The position numbers were made by a program, and so were the translations under genes. This document shows positions 48,336 through 56,167 of a stretch of DNA of 64,000 nt, piece by piece. Source of the stretch: Candidatus Thiocaldithrix dubininis (GTDB taxonomy: Bacteria; Pseudomonadota; Gammaproteobacteria; Thiotrichales; Thiotrichaceae); contig CP124755.1 of NCBI GenBank assembly GCA_029972135.1, positions 1,984,001 to 2,048,000 of the forward strand. The letters run 5' to 3'. The number at the start of each line of letters is the position of its first letter. The stretch's first letter is position 1. Under the pieces are notes generated by a model. It had not been told where the DNA came from. It saw only the letters and a list, made by a program, of their open reading frames with translations, and did not search any database.

Positions 48336-50259
48336 GCAGCGTTCCGGCAAAAAAGCGTTTAACTATATCCAATTTTTGCGTGCGTGGCATACGCGGCAAG
48401 CTATCCAGAAAGGTTTTGCCATAACTGCGGGTGCGTAAGCGTGTATCACCCAACATTAATACGCCTTTATCTTGTGAATCGCGAATCAAGCGCCCGACAC
48501 CTTGTTTCAGCGTAATCACCGCTTGCGGAATCTGGTACTCGTTAAATGGGTTACCGCCGCGTTGTTTAATGGCTTCAATACGCGCTTCGGTTACAGGGTC
48601 ATTCGGCGCGGTAAACGGCAGCTTATCAATAATCACACAGCTTAAAGCTTCGCCGCGCACGTCTACGCCTTCCCAAAAGCTGGCTGTACCTAATAATACC
48701 GCATTACCTAATTCACGAAATTTTTGAATCAGTTCGCGTTGCGAGCTTTCACCTTGAATTAACAACGGAAACTCGATTTGTTCTTTAAGGAGTTCAGCCG
48801 CTTCGTTTAAGGCTCGATAGCTGGTAAACAACATAAAGGTACGCCCACCGCAGGCATTGATGACCGGAACCGCGGCTTCTACCAAACTACTCACAAAGCT
48901 AATATCCTGCGGTTCGGGCAAATCGGCAGGGAGATATAACAGCGCGTGATGCCAATAATCGAATGGGCTATCTAACTGCAATGTTTGCGGCGCATCTAAA
49001 CCTAAACGCTGACTGAAATGCTCGAAGGAGTTTTCTACCGCCAATGTCGCAGAGGTTAATACCCAACTGCACTCTAATTCGGCGGTGGCTTTTTGAAAGG
49101 GGGTGGCAATATCCAAGGGTGTGCTGGTAATCGCAAAACCTTTGATAAAGGTTTCAAACCATTGCACTGTACCTTCCGCCGGATTTTGTAAGCGCTCAAA
49201 GCGGGCAGCTTGTTCTTGCAAGCGTTCATAACAGGTTTGTAAGCCTTTACTGCGGCTAGCCGCCACCTCTAATAAGCCTAATAATTCCTGTAACACCGTT
49301 TGTAGGTTTTGCATTTGCGTAACAATCGCAGGCTTTTGTGCCAATTTCGCCCAAGGCGCACGCTGCCCCGGCGTATCCATCGCTAGCCGTAAATCAAATA
49401 CTGCTTTTTCTAAGGCATCTAAATTACGCCGTAATACGGGCATATCCCGCGCTGCTTCCAGCATTTCTAGTTGTGTGTCACGCTTCCAATCCAACAATTG
49501 CCGACTGCTCAAGGTATCGCTAAAAAAGCCGGAAGCAATTTCGGGCAACTGATGTGCTTCATCTAAGATAACCGCATTTACCGTGGGCAGTAATTCGGCA
49601 AAACCCTCTTCTTTCAAGGCAAGATCAGCAAAAAATAAATGGTGATTTACTACTAAAATATCGGCTTCTTGCGCGGCGCGGCGGGCTTGTAAAATAAAGC
49701 ATTCTTGGTAGTTATCGCATTCTACACCGATGCAATTATCACGGGTCGAAGTTACGTGCCCCCAAATTTCCGCATCAGTCGGTACAGAATTCAGTTCGGC
49801 AATATCGCCCGTTACCGTAAGTTTTGACCAATCCCGAATACGGCGCAACCAAACCACCTGACGCTTATCAGCTAAACGCCCCTCGCTTAACGTGATATCT
49901 AAGCGATGCAAACACACATAATTGGCTCTGCCCTTCAGCAAGGCAACTTTGGCTTTACTGTTCAGCGCTTTTTTAACAAGAGGCAAATCTTTGTGAAAAA
50001 GCTGATCTTGTAGAGTTTTGCTGCCTGTTGACACCAATACTTTTTGCTCACTCAAAAACGCAGGCACAAGATAAGCAAAGGTCTTACCTACGCCTGTTCC
50101 GGCTTCAATAATCACCGTGCTTGGCTGTGCCAGCGCTTGCTGCACCAATTGCAACATAGCTTGTTGTTGAGGGCGTGCTTGAAAGCCCGGAATCAGTTGC
50201 GCAAACGCACCCTGATCCGCCAATAAGGCTGCACTATCTATAAGTGCAACCGTGTCCAC
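48316..50259 (-). CDS. yoaA: XPD/DinG-family helicase YoaA
   Basis: This is an iron-sulfur superfamily 2 DNA helicase for repair and damage tolerance; E. coli YoaA works with the chi subunit. The Walker A motif EAGTGVGKT is at 52-60. Four cluster cysteines lie near 116, 176, 181 and 187, and the DEAH box is at 233-236. The ORF opens at 50340 inside the lipoprotein gene; a GTG at 50259, 4 bp after that gene, fits the family start best, though its AGGAG lies 16 bp away. Length about 647. Start uncertain. Confidence 0.92.
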   Translation of the reverse strand: MDTVALIDSAALLADQGAFAQLIPGFQARPQQQAMLQLVQQALAQPSTVIIEAGTGVGKTFAYLVPAFLSEQKVLVSTGSKTLQDQLFHKDLPLVKKALNSKAKVALLKGRANYVCLHRLDITLSEGRLADKRQVVWLRRIRDWSKLTVTGDIAELNSVPTDAEIWGHVTSTRDNCIGVECDNYQECFILQARRAAQEADILVVNHHLFFADLALKEEGFAELLPTVNAVILDEAHQLPEIASGFFSDTLSSRQLLDWKRDTQLEMLEAARDMPVLRRNLDALEKAVFDLRLAMDTPGQRAPWAKLAQKPAIVTQMQNLQTVLQELLGLLEVAASRSKGLQTCYERLQEQAARFERLQNPAEGTVQWFETFIKGFAITSTPLDIATPFQKATAELECSWVLTSATLAVENSFEHFSQRLGLDAPQTLQLDSPFDYWHHALLYLPADLPEPQDISFVSSLVEAAVPVINACGGRTFMLFTSYRALNEAAELLKEQIEFPLLIQGESSQRELIQKFRELGNAVLLGTASFWEGVDVRGEALSCVIIDKLPFTAPNDPVTEARIEAIKQRGGNPFNEYQIPQAVITLKQGVGRLIRDSQDKGVLMLGDTRLRTRSYGKTFLDSLPRMPRTQKLDIVKRFFAGTLHETTRA

Positions 50260-50263
50260 TGAA

Positions 50264-50929
50264 TTAATTGAGTAACTCCTGATAATACTTGGCTTTATCC
50301 GCCATATTGCGTGATTGCTGGCGGTTACCTTGCCGTTCATACAGTGAGGCTAGTTTTAACCAAACCGCCGGGTTGTCTTCTTCAATCCGTAACGCGCGTT
50401 CCACCGTAGCAATTGCCCCATCTACTCGCCCTTGTGCTACATCGCTATCTGCCTGTTTTAATAAGGCTTGTACCGCAGCCGAGGTCTGATATTGCCGTGG
50501 CGGCTTACGCGGTGCTTTCGGTTCATCTATGTTAGGCACAGTCTCATTATCGCTTTGGGTATTGCTTTCAGTCGGCGCAGAACTTGGCGTAATTTTCGGG
50601 CTTTCCTTAGTAGGCTCTAAACGTTCTACCCTAGGCGGCCTTTCAATAGTTAACGGCAAGGTTTGCACGCGCCCTGCGGTACTGGCGGGTACGTCATAGG
50701 TACTGGCGGAACTATAGGGACGCGCCTGCAAGTAGCCCTCTGTACGCGGAATATAACGCGGTACATAACGGTTTTCTAACGGCGGATCATAGCGCGGTAC
50801 AATCGCTACAGGCGGTGCAACACTGCCGTAAACAGCACTATTAAACGTATTAGGATTGGGTGAGCAGGCACTTAATGCCAGACTCAACCCCAAACTAACG
50901 GGAACTAAAACCTTGGTTGTTGCTTTCAT
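50264..50929 (-). CDS. TPR lipoprotein next to PBP1b, LpoP candidate
   Basis: The signal peptide ends in a lipobox, LSAC with Cys22, and the next residue is Ser, so outer-membrane sorting is expected. A long Pro/Arg/Tyr-rich linker (about 25-150) leads to a short TPR domain (VAQGRVDGAIATVERALRI, WLKLASLYERQGNRQQS). It begins 10 bp after mrcB, which encodes PBP1b. In Pseudomonas and relatives, PBP1b is activated by the TPR lipoprotein LpoP. Position, lipobox, linker and TPR all agree, so this is the candidate activator. Direct similarity could not be tested. Confidence 0.65.
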   Translation of the reverse strand: MKATTKVLVPVSLGLSLALSACSPNPNTFNSAVYGSVAPPVAIVPRYDPPLENRYVPRYIPRTEGYLQARPYSSASTYDVPASTAGRVQTLPLTIERPPRVERLEPTKESPKITPSSAPTESNTQSDNETVPNIDEPKAPRKPPRQYQTSAAVQALLKQADSDVAQGRVDGAIATVERALRIEEDNPAVWLKLASLYERQGNRQQSRNMADKAKYYQELLN

Positions 50930-50939
50930 AGTTGTTTAG

Positions 50940-53459
50940 TTATCGCATTAAAGTATCAATCCACGAGTTATCTGGTGGCGTACTGGCATTATTACCAGCG
51001 GGTACTGCTGGCGGAGCAGGTCTCGCCGCAGGCGCGCGTGCCGGAGCAGGTGTAGGATTAGCTCTAGCTACAGGCGCAGTAGCTTCTGTGGGAGCCGCTT
51101 GACCTTCTACTGGAACAGCACCTTCAGGTAAGGTTTCGTCCACAGGCGGCGCACAGAAGTTAGTTTTTTGCGGTTGACTGCCTTTAATAAACGGCACTCG
51201 CTCGGCTTTGCCACAAGCCGGATTGAAACGTAAACCTGTGTCAGAATCGATATCGACCCAGACTAAGCGTGATGAATTTTGGACTTGCAGTGCTTTGCTG
51301 GGTAATACACGGAATAAATCCGCCCACACTTTTAAAGCACCTTCGCCACCTGTCATATGAATGGGTTTATTGTCATCGCGCCCAACCCAAACCGTCGCCA
51401 CATGTTGTCCCGAAAAACCTGCAAACCAACTGTCTTTTTTATCATTGGTTGTACCTGTTTTACCGCCCACCTTTTTCCATGCTGGTAACACGCTAGACAA
51501 TTCTTTTGCCGTCCCCTGCTCCGTTACTTGATTTAAGCCGTATTGTAATAAATCCACCGCTTCGGGGCTTGCTACTTGCTGCACATTCACCGGATAACGG
51601 CTTAACACTTGTCCTTTAAGATTCATGACACTACGAATGGCTTTTAAAGGCGTATAAGAACCACCCGCCGCAATGGTTTGATACATCTGCTGCACTTCAA
51701 ATGGGGTTAATTCAACCGCCCCTAGTAGAATCGACGGGTATTCTGGAATTTTGGCATTAATGCCCAACAAGTGTAGGGTACTCACGACACGATCAACCCC
51801 CATATCCACCCCAATGCGGACAGCGGGCGTATTACGCGACATTTCCAACGCTTTCAAAACCGTTACCACGCCCATATTGCGACGGTCGTAGTTCTCAGGC
51901 TGCCAATATTTTTTAGGACCAATTTTGACAGTTACCGGTCCATCACTCACACGTGTGGCTAAGGTATACTTACGCTTATTTTCCAATGCGGTTAAATAAA
52001 TAGCCGGTTTGACTAAAGAGCCGATTTGACGTTGTGCCGTTAGAATATGATTAAAGCCCGGATAACGCACATTCATACCGCCGACTAAAGCTAAAACCTC
52101 AGCGCCTTGTACCGTGCTAATCATGGTTGCCCCATTCAGCTTACCACGCGAAATTTTATACGCTTTTTCTAAACGCTTAACCCGATTTTGCAGAATAGTT
52201 TCGGCAGTTAATTGCACGATGGGATCCATCGCTGTAAAGATCAATAAACCTTCGCTACGCACATCATCTTCTTTATAGTCGCGTTGTAATTGTTGGCGCA
52301 CGAGATCTAAATAGGCAGGAAAGGGGCTTGCCCCTGAAGGTTTATGTTCGCTAACGCCTAAAGGTTGTTGAATAGCTACTTGATATTGTTCTGGGGTAAT
52401 TACCTTTTCCTGCTGCATTACCGACAGCACCACATTACGCCGTTCTAAGGCACGTTCAGGAAAACGTCGCGGATCGTAATAACCTGCGCCTTTGGCTAAA
52501 CCAATCAACAAAGCCATTTGTTCAGGTTTTAACTCTTTGGCAGGTTGATTGAAATAAAACTGTGCGGCTAAACCAAAGCCGTGAATCGCTCGATCACCAT
52601 CTTGCCCTAAATGAATTTCATTCAGATAAGCTTCTAAAATTTCTTGCTTGTTGTAATGCAGCTCCAATAAAGAAGCCATCATTATTTCCTTAACTTTACG
52701 CCGCCAACTGCGTTCATTGGTTAAATAAAAGTTTTTTACCAACTGTTGGGTTAAGGTACTACCGCCTTGCACGGTATGCCCTGCTTTTAAGTTTTCCACC
52801 ATCGCGCGCGCTATCGCCATTGGATTCACGCCTTGGTGCTCGTAGAATTTTTTATCTTCGACCGATACCAAACCTTTAACCAATTCTGGCGGTACATCCT
52901 TTTGCCGAACTAAAATACGATCTTCATTATGCTTAGGATAAAAATTACCAATTAGCACCGGCTCTAAGCGCATTAAATTCAGTGGATTTTTACCATCTGA
53001 ATAACCCAATGATGTCACTTTGCCATTGTTAACTTTAATTTTAATACTACGTGGCGGTTCAACGTCTTCCGCAAATTGGAAGCCACGCGTATTAATCATA
53101 AATTGATCACCTTTGCGCGTGTACTGCCCGGTTTCCGTCGGATTGTCTAATTTACGATAACTCAGTAACTTTAATTCTTGCTCTAAATGATCCGCCAGCA
53201 AGCCTTGCCCTTCATATAAATCTAAGGGACGTGCAAACACACGAGCCGGTAATGCCCAACGTTTCCCTTCAAATTGTGCGGTTACTTCTTCATCTAGTTG
53301 CATGGCATACACCACAAACACTAGACCACCTAAAATTAAAGCCACCAAAATAAGAATACGAGAGAGCCGACCAAACAGGCTAAAGAAAAAGCGTAGACCT
53401 CGCCAAGGCAGCATCCACCACGCATCCTGTTTTGATCCCTGAGCTGTGTTCTGATTCAA
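50940..53459 (-). CDS. mrcB: penicillin-binding protein 1B
   Basis: This bifunctional enzyme polymerises and crosslinks peptidoglycan at the inner membrane. A membrane segment (about 33-53) precedes a UB2H-type domain (about 60-150). The transglycosylase domain has Glu201 in SVEDKKFYEHQG. The transpeptidase domain has Ser481-x-x-Lys484 (SLVK), Ser541-x-Asn543 (SRN) and Lys667-Thr-Gly-Thr. A Pro/Ala-rich tail of about 70 residues ends the 839-residue protein. The start is TTG with a good AGGAT site 7 bp before it. It heads the five-gene run to ychJ. Confidence 0.96.
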   Translation of the reverse strand: MNQNTAQGSKQDAWWMLPWRGLRFFFSLFGRLSRILILVALILGGLVFVVYAMQLDEEVTAQFEGKRWALPARVFARPLDLYEGQGLLADHLEQELKLLSYRKLDNPTETGQYTRKGDQFMINTRGFQFAEDVEPPRSIKIKVNNGKVTSLGYSDGKNPLNLMRLEPVLIGNFYPKHNEDRILVRQKDVPPELVKGLVSVEDKKFYEHQGVNPMAIARAMVENLKAGHTVQGGSTLTQQLVKNFYLTNERSWRRKVKEIMMASLLELHYNKQEILEAYLNEIHLGQDGDRAIHGFGLAAQFYFNQPAKELKPEQMALLIGLAKGAGYYDPRRFPERALERRNVVLSVMQQEKVITPEQYQVAIQQPLGVSEHKPSGASPFPAYLDLVRQQLQRDYKEDDVRSEGLLIFTAMDPIVQLTAETILQNRVKRLEKAYKISRGKLNGATMISTVQGAEVLALVGGMNVRYPGFNHILTAQRQIGSLVKPAIYLTALENKRKYTLATRVSDGPVTVKIGPKKYWQPENYDRRNMGVVTVLKALEMSRNTPAVRIGVDMGVDRVVSTLHLLGINAKIPEYPSILLGAVELTPFEVQQMYQTIAAGGSYTPLKAIRSVMNLKGQVLSRYPVNVQQVASPEAVDLLQYGLNQVTEQGTAKELSSVLPAWKKVGGKTGTTNDKKDSWFAGFSGQHVATVWVGRDDNKPIHMTGGEGALKVWADLFRVLPSKALQVQNSSRLVWVDIDSDTGLRFNPACGKAERVPFIKGSQPQKTNFCAPPVDETLPEGAVPVEGQAAPTEATAPVARANPTPAPARAPAARPAPPAVPAGNNASTPPDNSWIDTLMR

Positions 53460-53928
53460 GCTATTATCCTGCTTTCACTGTTAGAGGTGCGATCATTTGC
53501 GCCACACCCACGAATGCTGACGCCCTATGCGGGACACTCATTATAGTTACCAATGGCATTTTCAGCCCGAAATTTGACGCTATGTGATTGTTAGCTATAG
53601 CACCTAGCGAATTTTACACGATTGGGCTGTTCAGCAATACCAGCGGATGATAGTGCTATCTGCAAAATCAGAAAAGCACTGTGCGTATTTTTGCCTAAAC
53701 TTAGCCCTGTATCTCAAGCGATACGCGATGGAAAATATTGCGGATAATCTTAGCTTATGTAACATAGTACGGGGGCGGGTGTCGCTATTATGAGGAGAGG
53801 CTACCCCATTGAACCCATAACATCGCTAAGTGAATCTGCGCATTCACCTTTTAAACAACTATTACTCATTTTATTGCCGCTTTCATAACGAATTAACCAA
53901 TAACATGGGTAAGCATGGGGAGCACACT
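53460..53928. other. 469-bp divergent gap
   Basis: No gene is supported here. The gap separates mrcB (minus) from the secreted repeat protein (plus). A plus-strand promoter candidate lies at 53574-53601. A minus-strand -10-like TATAAT lies at 53545-53540, without a good -35. One short ORF (53790-53888, 32 codons) has no supporting evidence. The leader of the plus-strand gene would be over 300 nt. Confidence 0.5.
53574..53601 (+). promoter_or_regulatory. candidate promoter of the secreted repeat protein
   Basis: TTGACG (53574-53579) and TATAGC (53596-53601) are 16 bp apart. The start codon lies more than 300 bp downstream. Confidence 0.4.
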
Positions 53929-54969
53929 ATGCATCTCAATTCCACTGTATTACGTATTAGCTTAGCCTTAGTGCTCAGCATTCCAGCCTTAAGCCAAGCC
54001 GATACCAAACTGGTGTATAACGATACTGGCTTTGGTCCACAAGCCCGCACGACGACTATTCAAGTACAAGGGCATAAAGTCCGTATGGAAGATAGCACCA
54101 GCGGCATTTATACCTTGTATGATGGCGACACTAAAACCTTAAACACGGTCAATACTAAAACTAAACAGTATTTAGTTACCAATGCCGAAAATCTAAAAGC
54201 TCGCTTAGAAAAAGCGGTTGCCATGCATAAGCAATTCAAGGAAGAAATGCAAAAGCAAATTGCGCAACTGCCTGAGGCAGATCGTAAAGCGGCAGAAGAA
54301 CGTTTAGCGAAAATTGAAGAGGCACGTAAAGCGCCTGCCCCTGCGGTTAAAATGACTAAAACCGAACGTAAAGAAAAAGTGCAAAACATTGAATGCGTAG
54401 TCAGCAATATTGCATTAAATGACAAAGGCGTACGCGATGTGTGTATTGCCGATATTAGCAATGTGAATGCAGACGATCATCAAGCTTTAGTCGCTATGTA
54501 TGAATTCATGGATATGTTATCGGCTGAATCGGCTAAAGCGCAAGAAATGGCCGCGCCTAGCGATGGTGCAGCTAGCTTACATAAACAAGGCTTAGTGGCT
54601 TTTATTCAAAATGTTCCAGAAGGTCCACGTAGTGAATTAAGCAGTATTAGCAAAGATGCGCTTAAAGCGGAAGATTTTACCATTCCGGCTGATTACGCTC
54701 TGTTTGATCCCCTAAAAGCCGCAGAAGAAGCAGCAAAAGCCCAAGCAGCAGCGCCTGCACCAGCGGCTACTCCTGCACCAGCGGCAGCTCCTGCACCAGC
54801 GGCAGCTCCTGCACCAGCGGCAGCTCCTGCACCAGCGGCAGCTCCTGCACCAGCGGCAGCTCCTGCACCAGCGGTAGCGCCTGCACCAGCGGCAGCGCCT
54901 GCACCAGCAGCAGCGCCTGCACCAGCGGCGACTCCTGCACCAGCGGCGACTCCTGCACCAGCGATGTAA
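53929..54969 (+). CDS. secreted protein with Ala/Pro repeat tail
   Basis: I do not recognise a clear family; the N-terminal half resembles DUF4412-type periplasmic proteins. A signal peptide covers about 1-24 (ends ALSQA). The domain that follows has DGDTKTLNTVNTKTKQYLV, a charged helix rich in Lys, Glu and Gln, and two cysteines in IECVVSN and VCIADI. From about 265 the tail is Ala/Pro, made of a six-residue unit repeated about 12 times. The frame opens at a GTG at 53830; the ATG at 53929 has a GGGGAG site and starts the signal peptide. Length 346 residues. Confidence 0.75.
   Translation: MHLNSTVLRISLALVLSIPALSQADTKLVYNDTGFGPQARTTTIQVQGHKVRMEDSTSGIYTLYDGDTKTLNTVNTKTKQYLVTNAENLKARLEKAVAMHKQFKEEMQKQIAQLPEADRKAAEERLAKIEEARKAPAPAVKMTKTERKEKVQNIECVVSNIALNDKGVRDVCIADISNVNADDHQALVAMYEFMDMLSAESAKAQEMAAPSDGAASLHKQGLVAFIQNVPEGPRSELSSISKDALKAEDFTIPADYALFDPLKAAEEAAKAQAAAPAPAATPAPAAAPAPAAAPAPAAAPAPAAAPAPAAAPAPAVAPAPAAAPAPAAAPAPAATPAPAATPAPAM
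54754..54966 (+). repeat. 18-bp tandem repeat, 12 copies
   Basis: The unit CCTGCACCAGCGGCAGCT recurs at 18-bp intervals from 54754 to 54952 with few substitutions, the twelfth copy being cut by the stop codon. It encodes the Ala/Pro tail. Near-identity of units suggests recent slippage or recombination, so copy number may vary between strains. Confidence 0.9.
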
Positions 54970-54996
54970 GCAACTTTAATTCCTATATCTATTGTG

Positions 54997-55016
54997 GAGA
55001 GTTCCCCGGAACTCTC
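54997..55016 (+). terminator. hairpin after the repeat protein
   Basis: GAGAGTTCC (54997-55005) and GGAACTCTC (55008-55016) can pair, leaving a small loop. It lies 28 bp after the stop. The following T-content is low, so it is a weak terminator at best. Confidence 0.45.
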
Positions 55017-55062
55017 TACTCCTGTTATTTATACCGTCTGTTGAATTTGCAAAAGGCTTGTT

Positions 55063-56106
55063 ATGCGCCCTTCCCAACTTAGCCACGTATTAGATAAAGA
55101 ATTTGCGGGTACATTACAGGGTTATCATACCCCCGTGATGTTGTGGGGTGCGCCGGGCGTGGGTAAGTCACAAATCATTGCGCAAATTGGGCAAAAACAT
55201 CAGGTACCTGTGATTGATATTCGCTTGTCACAAATGGAACCTAGCGATTTACGCGGTATTCCTTTTCGTGAGAATAGCTTAGTGGAATGGGCGATTCCTG
55301 CCATGTTGCCTGATGCTCAACGCCACGGTACACAAGGTATTTTATTCTTAGACGAAATTACCTCGGCTGTGCCCAGTGTGTCCGCCGCTGCTTATCAATT
55401 GATTCTAGACAGACGCTTAGGTGAATACCAAGTACCTGAAGGCTGGGCAATTTTTGCTGCGGGCAACCGCCAAGGGGATCGCGGTGTTACCTATACCATG
55501 CCCGCACCCTTAGCGAACCGCTTCTCACATTATGAAGTCGATTTAAACTTAGACGATTGGGTAGCATGGGCGTATCAGCATCAGATTGATGAACGTATTA
55601 TTGGCTTCTTACGCTTTCGTCCAGAACAATTATTCAAATTTGACGCGGCACATAACCCCGTTGCTTTCCCCACTCCGCGTTCATGGGAATTCGCACATCG
55701 TGCCTTACAGAAATTTAGCAACTCTCCGACCTTATTATTGGGTACGTTGCAAGCCTGTGTCGGTGCAGCCGCTGGGATTGAACTCAAAGCCTTTATCGAC
55801 AGTCTCGAACACATGCCAGATTTAGACGCGATTTTACGTGGTGAAGAAGTCAAAGCTCCCAAAGAAGTCGACTTACAATACGCGGTCGCTTCCGCCTTAG
55901 TGGGTCGCGCCATTCGCGCCAAAGGCAGCTCTGAGGCTCACGTTGTTTATGGGCATATTTTAGATTACGCCAAAGCCTTTCCCTTAAAAGAAATGGGCGT
56001 TATGTTGGTGTCGGATATGTTACGCGCGGTAGGTGATGATATTTTTAGCGTGCCTGCCTTTGCTCAATGGGCGCAGGCAATGGGCGATATTATGTTATAT
56101 GACTAA
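55063..56106 (+). CDS. MoxR-type AAA+ ATPase
   Basis: This 347-residue soluble ATPase has Walker A GAPGVGKS at 29-36, Walker B ILFLDEIT at 93-100 and a sensor-1 stretch FAAGNRQGD. An Arg-containing PLANRFSHYEVD region and a helical lid follow. It is of the MoxR/AAA_5 chaperone type, which usually works with a von Willebrand factor A protein encoded next door. None is in the neighbourhood: the repeat protein is upstream and purL is convergent. The start has an AAAAGG site. Substrate unknown. Confidence 0.88.
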   Translation: MRPSQLSHVLDKEFAGTLQGYHTPVMLWGAPGVGKSQIIAQIGQKHQVPVIDIRLSQMEPSDLRGIPFRENSLVEWAIPAMLPDAQRHGTQGILFLDEITSAVPSVSAAAYQLILDRRLGEYQVPEGWAIFAAGNRQGDRGVTYTMPAPLANRFSHYEVDLNLDDWVAWAYQHQIDERIIGFLRFRPEQLFKFDAAHNPVAFPTPRSWEFAHRALQKFSNSPTLLLGTLQACVGAAAGIELKAFIDSLEHMPDLDAILRGEEVKAPKEVDLQYAVASALVGRAIRAKGSSEAHVVYGHILDYAKAFPLKEMGVMLVSDMLRAVGDDIFSVPAFAQWAQAMGDIMLYD

Positions 56107-56118
56107 GTTTTAATTCTC

Positions 56119-56155
56119 AGCCATCAAAGCAAAACTTTGATGGCTTTAAGTTCTT
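56119..56155. terminator. hairpin between the MoxR gene and purL
   Basis: AGCCATCAAAG (56119-56129) pairs with CTTTGATGGCT (56135-56145), with a 5-nt loop, in the gap between convergent genes. A broken T-rich run follows on the plus strand. It can serve both directions. Confidence 0.65.
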
Positions 56156-56167
56156 AACAATCTTAAA

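Noticed and set aside
53790..53888. 32-codon ORF upstream of the secreted repeat protein
   Set aside because: No ribosome binding site pattern, no conservation evidence and no recognisable sequence.
54754..54966. Tandem repeat as a possible CRISPR array
   Set aside because: Units are directly adjacent with no spacers and lie in a coding frame; no cas gene is near.
54767..54973. Minus-strand ORF with a Leu-Val-Gln-Glu repeat
   Set aside because: It is the reverse reading of the 18-bp tandem repeat, with no start signal of its own.
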